This document shows positions 1 through 8,301 of a DNA stretch of 64,000 nt, piece after piece. How positions within the stretch are numbered: the first letter of the stretch is position 1; each line of letters opens with the position of its first letter. A model generated the notes under the pieces. That model saw nothing but the letters and a program-made list of their open reading frames with translations. It did not search any database and was not told the DNA's origin. Position numbers and translations under genes: made by a program. This DNA comes from Sphingobacteriales bacterium (GTDB lineage: Bacteria > Bacteroidota > Bacteroidia > Chitinophagales > Chitinophagaceae): the NCBI GenBank assembly GCA_003963365.1, contig RXJG01000003.1, positions 302,878 to 366,877 on the forward strand, written 5' to 3'.

Positions 1-27
1 AGTTGTATTCCCGTTCATATTCTCCAT
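1..27 (-). CDS. Possible start of a gene running off the left edge
   Basis: An ATG on the minus strand at 27 opens nine codons (MENMNGNTT) that reach the window edge. About 6 bases upstream lies TATTTTCG on the minus strand, close to the box seen before dxs. In many Bacteroidota the gene after lpxD is the lpxC-fabZ fusion, so that is a natural candidate, but the visible residues are too few to test it. The 256 bases between this ATG and lpxD hold a short hairpin (CCTCT 59-63 with AGAGG 71-75) and nothing else I recognise. Confidence 0.3.
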
Positions 28-283
28 AGCCACGAAAATAGGAAATATCAGGGATTATCCTCTAAAACTAAGAGGTGTTTGGTTAATGGGTTATTAATAT
101 GAAGAAGGCGTCTGAATCGAAAGCAGGAAGGAATATGGCGTATACCACGCAGATCTGTTTGGATAAAAGATATTAAATAGCGTTATGATCGATAGAGTGT
201 GTAAATCATTTACTGAATGAATTGAAGACAACAATTGTTGGATGTATTGTTTGCCGTTTGTCTATATAAATAAAAATGTAAAA

Positions 284-1336
284 TTATATGCTGGCTTTTT
301 CCGCCAATAACTGCTTCACCAAATTTTCTAATTCCATAATCCGCTTTTCCAATTCTGGAAGATTGCGAAATATGGCCTGGCTGCGCAGCATAGAAGTATA
401 ATCATATGCGGGACTTCCGGTTAAGGCTGTGTTTGGATTCTTAACTGATTTGCTTACGCCGCTCTGTGCATTTATTTTGGTGCCATCAGCAATTTGAATA
501 TGTCCCACCACACCGGCTTGTCCTCCAATCATAACATTGTTACCCACCTTGGTACTGCCACTAATTCCAGCCTGTGCTGCAATCACCGTGTTGTTTCCCA
601 CTTCCACATTATGTGCCACCTGGATGAGGTTATCCAGTTTAGCACCGGCTTTAATAATAGTTGAACCCATGGTGGCACGGTCAATGGTAGCATTGGCACC
701 AATTTCCACATTATCTTCTATCACCACATTACCAATCTGGGGCACTTTTTTATAACTGCCATCTGCCTGCGGGGCAAAACCAAATCCATCGCCACCAATA
801 ATACTGCCGGCATGGATGATTACATTTTTGCCAATTACACAATCGTGGTAAATTTTTACACCGGGATGTAAGATGGTATTATCAGCAATGCGTACGTTTT
901 CGCCAACATACACATGCGGAAATATTTTTACGTTGTTACCTATCACCGCTTTCTCATTGATATATGAGAAGGCCCCTACAAATACATTTGATCCCAGCTT
1001 AGCTGTTTTAGCAACATAGCTCGGGTCTTGTACACCAGTTAGTTGCTGTGTCATCAGTTCCTGGTATTTGCTTAACAGGGTAGCAAATGCAGTATAAGCA
1101 TCCGGAACTTTTATAACAGTTGGTGAAATGGACTGGCGTAATTCCTGGCTTTCGTTGATTAATAAAACAGAAGCCTGGGTGCTATATAAAAATTCTTCGT
1201 ATTTGGGATTGGCCAAAAATGCCAACTGACCTGCAGTGGCTTCTTCAATTTTTCCAAACGAGCTGACAGCGGCTTCTGGGTTACCCTCTATTTTGCCATT
1301 GACCAGCAAGGCTATTTGCGTGGCGGTAAATTGCAT
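284..1336 (-). CDS. lpxD: UDP-3-O-(3-hydroxyacyl)glucosamine N-acyltransferase LpxD
   Basis: LpxD adds the second hydroxyacyl chain (from acyl-ACP) to UDP-3-O-acyl-glucosamine in lipid A synthesis, in the cytoplasm. The 350-residue product has the usual family length. The N-terminal about 100 residues form the uridine-binding domain. From about residue 110 a long run of hexapeptide repeats (left-handed beta helix) follows, and the C-terminal helical tail (about 315-350) is the expected ACP-binding region. The conserved catalytic histidine is seen in [11 protein letters not shown] (H242). The gene lies 101 bases downstream of an HD-domain phosphohydrolase on the same strand, an order I associate with Bacteroidota. 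It starts at the ATG at 1336, directly before MQFTATQIA. Function is certain at family level. Confidence 0.97.
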   Translation of the reverse strand: MQFTATQIALLVNGKIEGNPEAAVSSFGKIEEATAGQLAFLANPKYEEFLYSTQASVLLINESQELRQSISPTVIKVPDAYTAFATLLSKYQELMTQQLTGVQDPSYVAKTAKLGSNVFVGAFSYINEKAVIGNNVKIFPHVYVGENVRIADNTILHPGVKIYHDCVIGKNVIIHAGSIIGGDGFGFAPQADGSYKKVPQIGNVVIEDNVEIGANATIDRATMGSTIIKAGAKLDNLIQVAHNVEVGNNTVIAAQAGISGSTKVGNNVMIGGQAGVVGHIQIADGTKINAQSGVSKSVKNPNTALTGSPAYDYTSMLRSQAIFRNLPELEKRIMELENLVKQLLAEKASI

Positions 1337-1437
1337 CTATAATCGCATTATTATCGTTATCATCTGTGATGTTCTGCAGCCTCTGATATATGAAAATACA
1401 AAAAAGCTGATTTCCAGCACTTATGAGTTAAAGATTT

Positions 1438-2655
1438 TTACTCTGGGTAGCAAAAATAGTGTTTTTTAACCGGGCCGGTAATATCCTGCTGAATGAGGGC
1501 ATTATCTACATTTGAGATATCCCTTACCGTTCCGTCCTTATACAGGATATGAATGTTTTCATGGCCTACATTATACGTTCGGTTTTCAGCAATTCCATCA
1601 AAAACAAAATAGCCGGCTTCTTCTATACTGATGCTTAAACGTTCTGCTATTTCCTGCAGCTTGGCTTGTTTAACAGCATTACTTACAGAGTGTGTCAAAA
1701 ATTTAAGCTTTAGTAATTTTCGCTCCACTAACCAACGGCAAAGAGTGGATAATATTTTATCAGGATAGTTAATCCAGTCTTTAATAGCACTCAGCACATC
1801 ATAATCATCCAGCATGCAGAATTTATCCAGGTTACTTTCAATAACATGTCCACCATCTGCTTCTAAAAAGAAATTGAGATTGGTTGAATTGGAGAGATTC
1901 TTTACACCACTCTTTGCCAGCCATTTTGCCCTTGATAAAATCCGTACCAGCATTTCTTCTGAACTCAGTACCGTTTTATGTAAATACGCCTGCCAGTACA
2001 TCAGGCGACGGGCTACCAGGAATTTTTCTATGGAATAAATGCCTTTCTCCTCAATCATCAGTTCACCGTTATGAACCACCAGCATTTTTAAAATACGGTC
2101 GTACCCAATTACTCCTTCGGTTACACCTGTAAAGAAACTGTCACGGGTTAAATAATCCATACGGTCAACATCTAACTGACCGGAAATAAGCTGGTGTAAA
2201 AATTTTTTTGGATGATTGCCGGTGAAAATGTCAATAGCGGTTTGCAGTTGCCCGTTAAATTCTTCATTGAGCTTTTTCATAATGAGCAAACTGATTTCTT
2301 CATGATGCACCTCTTCTATCACCACTTTTTCTAATGCATGACTAAATGGACCATGACCAATATCGTGTAATAAGATGGCGATTTTAGCACCAATCTCTTC
2401 TTGTACTGTTATTTCAACTGCTTTACTTTTTAATTCATTGAGCGCATTACACATTAAATGATAGGCCCCTATTGCATGATGATAGCGGGTATGCACGGCC
2501 CCGGGATATACCAGGCTGGCCATGGCCAGTTGGTGAATACGGCGCAACCGCTGGTACCATGGGTGACTAACCACACGGAAGATTAGCTCATTATCTATTG
2601 TAATGAATCCATATACCGGGTCGTTTATAATTTTGCGAAACCCCATGTGCTGCAT
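1438..2655 (-). CDS. HD-domain phosphohydrolase (dGTPase-like)
   Basis: This 405-residue cytoplasmic protein belongs to the HD superfamily of metal-dependent phosphohydrolases, of the type often annotated as deoxyguanosinetriphosphate triphosphohydrolase-like. Visible metal ligands are the histidines in HTRYHHAIG (about 55-63), the HD pair in LLHDIGHGPFSH (H97, D98) and a later D in QLDVDRMDYL (about 180). The true substrate cannot be read from the sequence; dNTP hydrolysis is inferred from the family only. The start at 2655 gives MQHMGFRKIIND; the second Met (residue 4) is equally possible. It sits upstream of lpxD on the same strand, and the two may be co-transcribed. The 232-base gap to porX on the other side is a divergent promoter region. 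Confidence 0.9.
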   Translation of the reverse strand: MQHMGFRKIINDPVYGFITIDNELIFRVVSHPWYQRLRRIHQLAMASLVYPGAVHTRYHHAIGAYHLMCNALNELKSKAVEITVQEEIGAKIAILLHDIGHGPFSHALEKVVIEEVHHEEISLLIMKKLNEEFNGQLQTAIDIFTGNHPKKFLHQLISGQLDVDRMDYLTRDSFFTGVTEGVIGYDRILKMLVVHNGELMIEEKGIYSIEKFLVARRLMYWQAYLHKTVLSSEEMLVRILSRAKWLAKSGVKNLSNSTNLNFFLEADGGHVIESNLDKFCMLDDYDVLSAIKDWINYPDKILSTLCRWLVERKLLKLKFLTHSVSNAVKQAKLQEIAERLSISIEEAGYFVFDGIAENRTYNVGHENIHILYKDGTVRDISNVDNALIQQDITGPVKKHYFCYPE

Positions 2656-2820
2656 TCAAATTGTTAAAAAATAATTTTTGAAGGGAACAAATGTACAAAG
2701 CGGCAAACGGATAAAATAATTTTATTAGTTTGGGGTTGATAGAGAATGAAGTCAGAAGCAGAATGTATGATGTCAGATATAGGATGGTTTAATTTTTGAA
2801 TGGTTTGGTACTTATTTCGC

Positions 2821-2887
2821 AATTTAATAACTGAACAATCCAACCATTAAACAATCAACCACAAACTAAAAACAACAAACCATAAAC
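2821..2887 (+). repeat. Low-complexity ACAA/CCA word patch before porX
   Basis: The 67 bases directly in front of the porX start consist of repeated A/C-rich words (ACAATCC, AACCATTAAAC, CAACCACAAAC, CAACAAACC, CATAAAC). Very similar words occur before ubiE (21787-21820). A candidate -7 element, TTATTTCGCAA, lies at 2812-2822. No exact tandem period is present, so this is a degenerate repeat rather than a microsatellite. Confidence 0.5.
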
Positions 2888-4444
2888 ATGTCTTTAGCTA
2901 AAATTCTTTGGGTGGACGACGAAATAGAAAGTTTACAATCGCAAAAATTGTTTTTAGAAAACAAGGGTTACGAAGTACAGACATTAACCAATGGGTTTGA
3001 TGCGATTGATTATGTAAAAGAGAACCCCGTAGATGTGGTGCTGATGGATGAAACGATGCCCGGTTTAACAGGATTAGAAACACTTGCTAAAATAAAAGAA
3101 GTAAACCAGCAGATACCCATTGTACTCATCACTAAAAATGAAACAGAAAATTTGATGGATGAAGCTATCGGTTCTCAGATAAGTGATTATTTGATTAAGC
3201 CTGTTAATCCCAACCAGGTATTGCTGAGTTTGAAAAAGATTATTGATAACAAGAGACTGGTAGCAGAAAAAACAACACTGGCTTACCAGCAGCAGTTTCG
3301 CAATTTATTTGTGGCCCTTAACAGCAACCCTGATTACAATGAGTGGATGGATATTTATAAAAAATTAGTTTTTTGGGAACTGGAAATGGAAAAGAGTGAT
3401 AGCCCTGAGATGCGGGAAATTTTTCAAACACAAAAGAGTGAAGCCAACACTGAGTTTTTCAAATTTATTTCAAAGAATTATGCCAAATGGGTGGGGCCAA
3501 AAAGCAGCGAAGCTCCCATCATGAGTCATACATTGATGCAGTATAAAGTATTGCCGCATTTAGAAAAAGGAACGCCGTTATTTTTTATTCTCATTGACAA
3601 TTTACGGTTTGATCAATGGAAAGCCATTCAGCCAATCTTCCTTGATAGTTTTAGGATGGTGGAAGAAGAAACATTCTATTCTATCCTTCCTACCGCTACA
3701 CAATATTGCCGCAATGCCATCTTTGCCGGGCTGATGCCCATAGATATTGAAAAACAAAATTCCATCCAATGGAAAAACGATGATGAAGATGGTGGCAAGA
3801 ATTTATTTGAAGAAGAATTTTTTAAATCACAATTGCGAAGACTGAAAAGAGACAATATCAAATTCAGCTATACTAAAATCCTCAACCACCAGGATGGACA
3901 GCGACTGGTAGATAATATTCATAACCTCATGCAGAATGACCTCAATATTATCGTGTACAATTTTGTGGACATGCTGAGCCATGCCCGCACAGAAATGGAA
4001 GTGCTGAAGGAACTGGCTAATGATGAAATGAGTTATCGCTCCATTACTGCCAGTTGGTTTGAGCATTCACCCCTTCACCAGGCATTAAAAAAAATTGCCG
4101 ATAAAAAATTCACAATGGTGTTAGGAACAGACCATGGAAGCGTAAGAGTGAAAACTCCGGCCAAAGTAATTGGTGATAAACAAACCACTTCCAATCTCCG
4201 CTATAAACATGGGAGAAATTTAAACTATGAACCAAAAGATGTACTGGCTTTCCGGGATCCGAGAGAAGCTGGTTTACCTGTTCCCAATGTTAACTCATCC
4301 TACATTTTTGCCAAAGAAGATATTTTTCTCTGCTATCCTAATAATTATAATTATTACGTAAACTATTACCGCAATACATTTCAGCATGGTGGTATAAGCC
4401 TGGAAGAAATGATTGTTCCTATTGTAAGAATGACGAATAAGTAA
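2888..4444 (+). CDS. porX: PorX-type response regulator with PglZ domain
   Basis: A 518-residue cytoplasmic protein with an N-terminal receiver domain (about 1-125) and a C-terminal PglZ / alkaline-phosphatase-superfamily domain (about 200-518). The receiver shows the acidic pair in LWVDDE, the phospho-acceptor D54 in VVLMDET, and the switch lysine in DYLIKP (about 104). The PglZ part carries LIDNLRFDQW and VLGTDHGS, the expected metal-binding and nucleophile regions. This architecture defines PorX, which with the histidine kinase PorY controls type IX secretion genes in Bacteroidota and hydrolyses oligonucleotides in studied members. No kinase is adjacent, so PorY must be elsewhere. The ATG at 2888 is preceded by an A/C-rich repeat patch. 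porT, another type IX component, lies 20 kb away. Confidence 0.95.
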   Translation: MSLAKILWVDDEIESLQSQKLFLENKGYEVQTLTNGFDAIDYVKENPVDVVLMDETMPGLTGLETLAKIKEVNQQIPIVLITKNETENLMDEAIGSQISDYLIKPVNPNQVLLSLKKIIDNKRLVAEKTTLAYQQQFRNLFVALNSNPDYNEWMDIYKKLVFWELEMEKSDSPEMREIFQTQKSEANTEFFKFISKNYAKWVGPKSSEAPIMSHTLMQYKVLPHLEKGTPLFFILIDNLRFDQWKAIQPIFLDSFRMVEEETFYSILPTATQYCRNAIFAGLMPIDIEKQNSIQWKNDDEDGGKNLFEEEFFKSQLRRLKRDNIKFSYTKILNHQDGQRLVDNIHNLMQNDLNIIVYNFVDMLSHARTEMEVLKELANDEMSYRSITASWFEHSPLHQALKKIADKKFTMVLGTDHGSVRVKTPAKVIGDKQTTSNLRYKHGRNLNYEPKDVLAFRDPREAGLPVPNVNSSYIFAKEDIFLCYPNNYNYYVNYYRNTFQHGGISLEEMIVPIVRMTNK

Positions 4445-4559
4445 ACCGGTCAACCTCCTGGAAAGGGAATTATAACTTACTAAGACCTTGTGGATAATAA
4501 ATCAAGTCATCACCAAACTTAATAGTAAATACTTCAATAATTTTGATTCCTAATCAAAT

Positions 4560-4580
4560 ACTCCCTTTAGGGTTTGGGGC
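4560..4580 (+). repeat. CTCCCTTnAGGG-type element abutting a start codon
   Basis: CTCCCTTTAGGG followed by TTTGGGGC ends exactly at base 4580, with the ATG of the small gene at 4581. The element at 62666-62688 before galE has the same build (CTCCCTTAAGGG, spacer, GGGGG, start codon), and a looser copy lies at 11694-11714 before copA. Confidence 0.5.
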
Positions 4581-4850
4581 ATGAAATACGTACAAAGTAC
4601 CTTAGATAAAATTGAGAAAGTGGTGGAAGAAGCCGGTTATGTTATCCGTTATGAAAGAGGCACCTTCCAGAGTGGTTATTGCATACTGCAGCAAAAGAAA
4701 GTAGTTGTGCTCAATAAATTTCTGCAAACAGAAGGTCGTATTAACACCCTTATAGACCTGATGCCCCAATTAGAAGTAAACATAGATGCCCTCACTCACG
4801 AATCTCAAAAAGTTTATGAGGATGTGATGACTCAAAAAGAAGAGAAATAG
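4581..4850 (+). CDS. Conserved small protein of unknown function
   Basis: This 89-residue soluble protein starts MKYVQSTLDKIEKVVEE and is rich in charged residues, with a predicted alpha-beta-alpha character: helix at 5-18, strands around YVIRYERGTF and YCILQQKKVVVLNKF, then a helix from GRINTLIDLM. It has no signal peptide, cysteine cluster or known motif that I recognise. I have the impression that close homologues are common in Chitinophagaceae, but I cannot check it here. It lies 136 bases after porX and 80 bases before a metallo-hydrolase gene on the same strand. The start codon is immediately preceded by CTCCCTTTAGGG...GGGGC, a repeat-like sequence also found before galE. Confidence 0.75.
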   Translation: MKYVQSTLDKIEKVVEEAGYVIRYERGTFQSGYCILQQKKVVVLNKFLQTEGRINTLIDLMPQLEVNIDALTHESQKVYEDVMTQKEEK

Positions 4851-4918
4851 TTCCTGGTTTTTTAGATTAAATGATTTCTGAATTGCTAACTGCCAGCTGC
4901 AGACTGCCAACTTTCGTT

Positions 4919-4926
4919 TAAATTTG
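4919..4926 (+). promoter_or_regulatory. Bacteroidota -7 box TAAATTTG
   Basis: A perfect match to TAnnTTTG ends 4 bases before the GTG start at 4931 of the metallo-hydrolase gene. This suggests a very short leader and supports the GTG as the start. No clear -33 TTTG is seen at normal spacing. Confidence 0.5.
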
Positions 4927-4930
4927 AACC

Positions 4931-5710
4931 GTGCCAGCCCCTCCATTAAAAATAACTTTTCTTGGTACCGGTACCAGCAGTGGTGTGCCGATGATTGGTT
5001 GTGATTGTGAAGTATGTTCATCTACTAATAAAAAAGATAAACGTCTTCGCTCAAGTATTTTAGTGCAATCACCCACCACTACTTTGGTAGTAGACACCGG
5101 CCCTGATTTTCGCTACCAGATGCTACGAATTGGATTAAAGCACCTGGATGCAGTGGTATTCACTCATCCGCATAAAGATCATATTGCCGGGCTGGATGAT
5201 ATAAGAGCATTTAATTTCTTCAGTAAAAAACCAATGGAGATTTATGCTGATTCCTTAACGGAAGAAGCATTGAGAAGAGATTTTTATTATGCATTTGCTG
5301 ATTTTAAATATCCCGGTGTGCCTGAAATGAAACTGAATGAAATTGATTTAACTCCATTTACTGTGGGCGATATACCGGTGACTCCCATTCAGGTTTGGCA
5401 TTTAAAAATGCCGGTGCTTGGTTTTCGCTTTGGCGATTTTACTTACATCACCGATGCCAATCGTATTGAGCCGGAAGAAAAACAAAAGATAATTGGAAGT
5501 CGCTACCTGGTGTTAAATGCATTACGTAAAAAAGCCCATATCTCTCATTTTTCATTAGATGAGGCTGTTGAATTATCACGGGAATTAAAAGTGCCCACTA
5601 CTTATTTTACGCATATCTCTCACCAGTTGGGTAAGCATGATGATATTAATGCTGAACTTCCGTTTGGTGTGGAACTGGCTTATGACGGACTCACTGTTGA
5701 ACTCCCTTAA
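4931..5710 (+). CDS. PhnP-like MBL-fold metallo-hydrolase
   Basis: A 259-residue cytoplasmic metallo-beta-lactamase-fold protein of the PhnP / cyclic-phosphodiesterase type. The metal site is seen in FTHPHKDHIAGLDD (H79, H81, D83, H84), with further ligands in WHLKMP, TYITDAN and THISHQLG. Near the N terminus, CDCEVC (C24, C26, C29) matches the zinc-knuckle region of PhnP relatives. The family hydrolyses phosphodiester bonds in small cyclic or nucleotide substrates, but the exact substrate here is unknown. The start is a GTG at 4931 (PAPPLKITFLGTGTSSG follows). No ATG is in frame before the first beta strand, and a TAAATTTG promoter box lies 4 bases upstream of the GTG. It is probably a separate transcription unit from the small gene upstream. 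Confidence 0.9.
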   Translation: MPAPPLKITFLGTGTSSGVPMIGCDCEVCSSTNKKDKRLRSSILVQSPTTTLVVDTGPDFRYQMLRIGLKHLDAVVFTHPHKDHIAGLDDIRAFNFFSKKPMEIYADSLTEEALRRDFYYAFADFKYPGVPEMKLNEIDLTPFTVGDIPVTPIQVWHLKMPVLGFRFGDFTYITDANRIEPEEKQKIIGSRYLVLNALRKKAHISHFSLDEAVELSRELKVPTTYFTHISHQLGKHDDINAELPFGVELAYDGLTVELP

Positions 5711-5792
5711 AAATACCACAAACCGGTAATTGATTTTGATTGTTTCCTGGTTTATCTTTCACTTATCTATTCCTCATCAATACGCCTTTATC

Positions 5793-6761
5793 ATGAAACA
5801 AGAGTGGATTAAGGATTATTTCACCTTTACCAAAAAAGAAAGAACTGGTGTAATTGCATTACTGCTAATCATTCTGCTGCTTTTATTCATCCCTTATTTA
5901 TTTCCTTATTTAAAAAAGAAACAGGCTACCAACAAAGCGGATTTTGAAAAAGAAGTTGCCAAACTAAAACAACTGCAAATCGATTCATCACAAAATAATA
6001 GTGGTTATGTAAAAAGAAGTTATGATGATGGAGAAAGAGATTATTATCAGCCAGTAAAAAGAAAGTACGAAGAAGATAATAATAAAGCTGAGTTATTTGT
6101 TTTTGATCCGAATACTGCAACTACAGAAAGTTGGAAACGATTAGGCGTAAAAGACAGAACTATTCAAACCATTCAAAACTATCTAAGCAAAGGAGGTAAA
6201 TTTCGGCAACCGGAAGATTTGTACAAAGTTTATGGATTGAAACACGAAGACGTTGCAAGAATGATTCCCTATGTATCCATCAAACAAGAAGAACCCATTG
6301 CATCATTTACTAAAGAACCTTCAGCAACTTTCGAAAACAAAAAAGCAAAATCTTTTTCCGGTTCAATTGAAATTAATTCAGCAGATACTACTGCACTCAT
6401 ATCTTTACCGGGTATTGGCAGTAAACTTTCACAACGCATCATCAGTTTCCGGGATAAGCTTGGGGGTTTTAATTCTGTTGAACAGGTTGCGGAAACATTT
6501 GGGCTGCCCGATTCAACTTTTCAGAAAATCAAACCTAACCTCATCTGCAATAATTCGGCAATTAAAAAGATCAATATCAATACGGCAGATATAAATCTGC
6601 TGAAAGTACACCCATACATCCGTCATGCATTAGCGAATGTCATCATTCAATACCGCACTGAACATGGAAACTATAATTCAGTAAATGACCTTAACAAAAT
6701 TTCAATGATGAATGATGCCCTTTTTCGGAAAATCTCTCCTTATCTTACCACAGAAAAATAA
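5793..6761 (+). CDS. Membrane-anchored helix-hairpin-helix (ComEA-like) protein
   Basis: With the start at the ATG at 5793 (MKQEWIKDYFTFTKKERTG) the protein is 322 residues. A single membrane segment (about 20-40, LLLIILLLLFIPYLFPYL) is followed by a charged linker and then several helix-hairpin-helix units: FDPNTATTESWKRLGV, ELNSADTTALISLPGIGSKL-like and ININTADINLLKVHPYI. Repeats of this ComEA type bind double-stranded DNA without sequence specificity. In Bacteroidota such proteins occur outside obvious competence operons, so a role in DNA uptake or envelope-associated DNA binding is inferred only. An upstream in-frame start at 5730 would add a hydrophobic 21-residue extension and looks unlikely. 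Confidence 0.85.
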   Translation: MKQEWIKDYFTFTKKERTGVIALLLIILLLLFIPYLFPYLKKKQATNKADFEKEVAKLKQLQIDSSQNNSGYVKRSYDDGERDYYQPVKRKYEEDNNKAELFVFDPNTATTESWKRLGVKDRTIQTIQNYLSKGGKFRQPEDLYKVYGLKHEDVARMIPYVSIKQEEPIASFTKEPSATFENKKAKSFSGSIEINSADTTALISLPGIGSKLSQRIISFRDKLGGFNSVEQVAETFGLPDSTFQKIKPNLICNNSAIKKININTADINLLKVHPYIRHALANVIIQYRTEHGNYNSVNDLNKISMMNDALFRKISPYLTTEK

Positions 6762-6822
6762 TGATCGAATCGTAACCTAACATTTGTTAGTTTTATATAT
6801 CTTGCACCCCAATCCGAAAACT

Positions 6823-7965
6823 ATGCACTTTCAAACAGATGAATTAACACAACAGGTAGCCGCAACAGCAAGAGATTTTGCCAACCAGCATATCAAACCA
6901 TATGTAATGGAATGGGACGAAGCCCAGCATTTTCCTTTAGAAGTTTTTAAGGAAATGGGCAAACTTGGATTAATGGGGGTACTGGTTCCGCATGAGTATG
7001 GCGGTGCCGGATTAGGATACCAGGAATATGTAGCAATTATTACTGAGATAGCTAAAGTATGCGGTTCAGTTGGATTAAGTTTAGCAGCCCACAATTCACT
7101 TTGCACCAATCATATTTTGAGTTTTGGCAGTGAAGAACAAAAGCAAAAATATTTACCAAAGCTGGCTACAGCTGAATGGATAGGCGCATGGGGCTTAACG
7201 GAAGCTAATACCGGAAGTGATGCGGGTAATATGAAAACCACAGCAGTAAAAGATGGCGATCACTGGATACTCAACGGAACTAAAAACTGGATTACACATG
7301 GAAAAATTGGTGATGTGGCTGTAGTGATTTGCCGGACAGGTGAACCCAGAACCAGCGGCAACGCCACTGCCTTTATAGTAGAAAAAGGAACCCCGGGTTT
7401 TAGTGGTGGTAAGAAAGAGAACAAACTTGGTATGCGGGCCAGTGAGACAGCAGAGATGATTTTTGATAATTGCCGGATTCCCGACATAAATCGTATGGGT
7501 GAAGTGGGTGATGGTTTTCGTCAGTCATTAAAAGTATTAGATGGCGGAAGAATTTCTATTGCTGCTTTATCATTAGGCATTGCCAAAGGTGCATATGAAG
7601 CGGCATTGAAATATTCAAAAGAACGTTACCAGTTTGATCAGCCCATCAGTAATTTCCAGGGAATATCCTTTAAACTGGCAGATATGGCCACCGAAATTAT
7701 GGCGGCAGAATTATTAACCTTACAGGCAGCTGATAAAAAGAATCATAACCTACCCATGACTAAAGAAGCGGCCATGGCAAAATATTATGCCAGTGAGGTA
7801 GCGGTAAAAGTAGCGAATGATGCGGTGCAGATATTTGGCGGTTATGGCTATACCAAAGAATTTCCGGTGGAAAAGCATTACCGTGATGCTAAATTGTGTA
7901 CTATTGGGGAAGGAACCAGTGAAATTCAGAAATTAGTGATTTCAAGAGAAGTATTAAGACAATAA
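6823..7965 (+). CDS. Acyl-CoA dehydrogenase
   Basis: A 380-residue flavoprotein of the short/medium-chain acyl-CoA dehydrogenase family that introduces the 2,3-double bond of acyl-CoA in fatty-acid or branched-chain amino-acid breakdown. Family signatures are seen in order: WGLTEANTGSDAG (FAD and substrate site), FSGGKKENKLGMRASET, QFDQPISNFQGISFKLADM, QIFGGYGYTKEFPVEKHYRDAK and CTIGEGTSEIQKLVI. The glutamate of EGTSEIQ is the expected catalytic base. Chain-length preference cannot be told. The ATG at 6823 gives the normal MHFQTDELTQQ start; the TTG 39 bases upstream is not needed. A TATCTTG box at 6798-6804 fits a promoter. A rho-independent terminator follows at 7999. Confidence 0.95.
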   Translation: MHFQTDELTQQVAATARDFANQHIKPYVMEWDEAQHFPLEVFKEMGKLGLMGVLVPHEYGGAGLGYQEYVAIITEIAKVCGSVGLSLAAHNSLCTNHILSFGSEEQKQKYLPKLATAEWIGAWGLTEANTGSDAGNMKTTAVKDGDHWILNGTKNWITHGKIGDVAVVICRTGEPRTSGNATAFIVEKGTPGFSGGKKENKLGMRASETAEMIFDNCRIPDINRMGEVGDGFRQSLKVLDGGRISIAALSLGIAKGAYEAALKYSKERYQFDQPISNFQGISFKLADMATEIMAAELLTLQAADKKNHNLPMTKEAAMAKYYASEVAVKVANDAVQIFGGYGYTKEFPVEKHYRDAKLCTIGEGTSEIQKLVISREVLRQ

Positions 7966-7998
7966 CGATAGTCGCCTCTGGCGATTGCTTGCGAATGG

Positions 7999-8025
7999 TC
8001 CCGCTGTAATGGCGGGATTTTTTTT
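7999..8025 (+). terminator. Terminator after acyl-CoA dehydrogenase
   Basis: Stem TCCCGC (7999-8004) pairs with GCGGGA (8012-8017) around a 7-base loop, followed by eight T. It works in the plus direction. The T run overlaps the stop codon of the small minus-strand gene at 8024. Confidence 0.85.
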
Positions 8026-8194
8026 ATCCCATAAAATCTGTATCATCTTTTTTTGCACCCAGCAAATTATCAACGGCTCCTGCCAGCATTGGAAACTTCT
8101 CTGTTACAAAATCTTTGATTGTTTCTAAAACTTTCTTTGCCTGTTCATCGGTGAGTCCTGCATTATTCTTTAAGCGTTCAACTAAATCGTTCAT
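8024..8194 (-). CDS. 56-residue conserved helical protein
   Basis: A short minus-strand frame encodes a protein of 56 residues. It starts MNDLVERLKNNAGLTDEQ and continues with an amphipathic helix AKKVLETIKDFVTEKF, a PMLAGAVDNLLG segment and an acidic tail. The repeated helix-turn pattern with a GLTDEQA turn resembles DUF2267/DUF2780-type small proteins, but I do not assign it. It has no signal peptide or cysteine. It lies 107 bases downstream of clpX on the same strand and beyond the clpX terminator, so it may have its own promoter or depend on read-through. Its composition and codon use look fully protein-like, and its stop codon sits in the T run of the convergent terminator. Confidence 0.75.
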   Translation of the reverse strand: MNDLVERLKNNAGLTDEQAKKVLETIKDFVTEKFPMLAGAVDNLLGAKKDDTDFMG

Positions 8195-8227
8195 GGTTTA
8201 TTAGTTTATTGGCTAAAGTTATGGAAT

Positions 8228-8256
8228 AAAAAAACCGCTCTGCATAACAGAACGGT
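8228..8256 (-). terminator. Terminator of clpX
   Basis: Read on the minus strand, ACCGTTCTG pairs with CAGAGCGGT (8234-8242 and 8248-8256, one internal mismatch) and is followed by a run of seven T. It lies 46 bases after the clpX stop codon. Confidence 0.8.
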
Positions 8257-8301
8257 CAATATTTTTTTCCCGTAACCCGTGTCTCGAATCTCACAACTTC
8301 A

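Noticed and set aside
2821..2887. A/C-rich repeat patch considered as the end of an insertion sequence or a CRISPR remnant
   Set aside because: No fixed period, no conserved repeat-spacer pattern, no terminal inverted repeats or transposase nearby.
6271..6594. 107-codon frame inside the helix-hairpin-helix gene
   Set aside because: It is an overlapping other-frame reading of a real gene with clear repeats.
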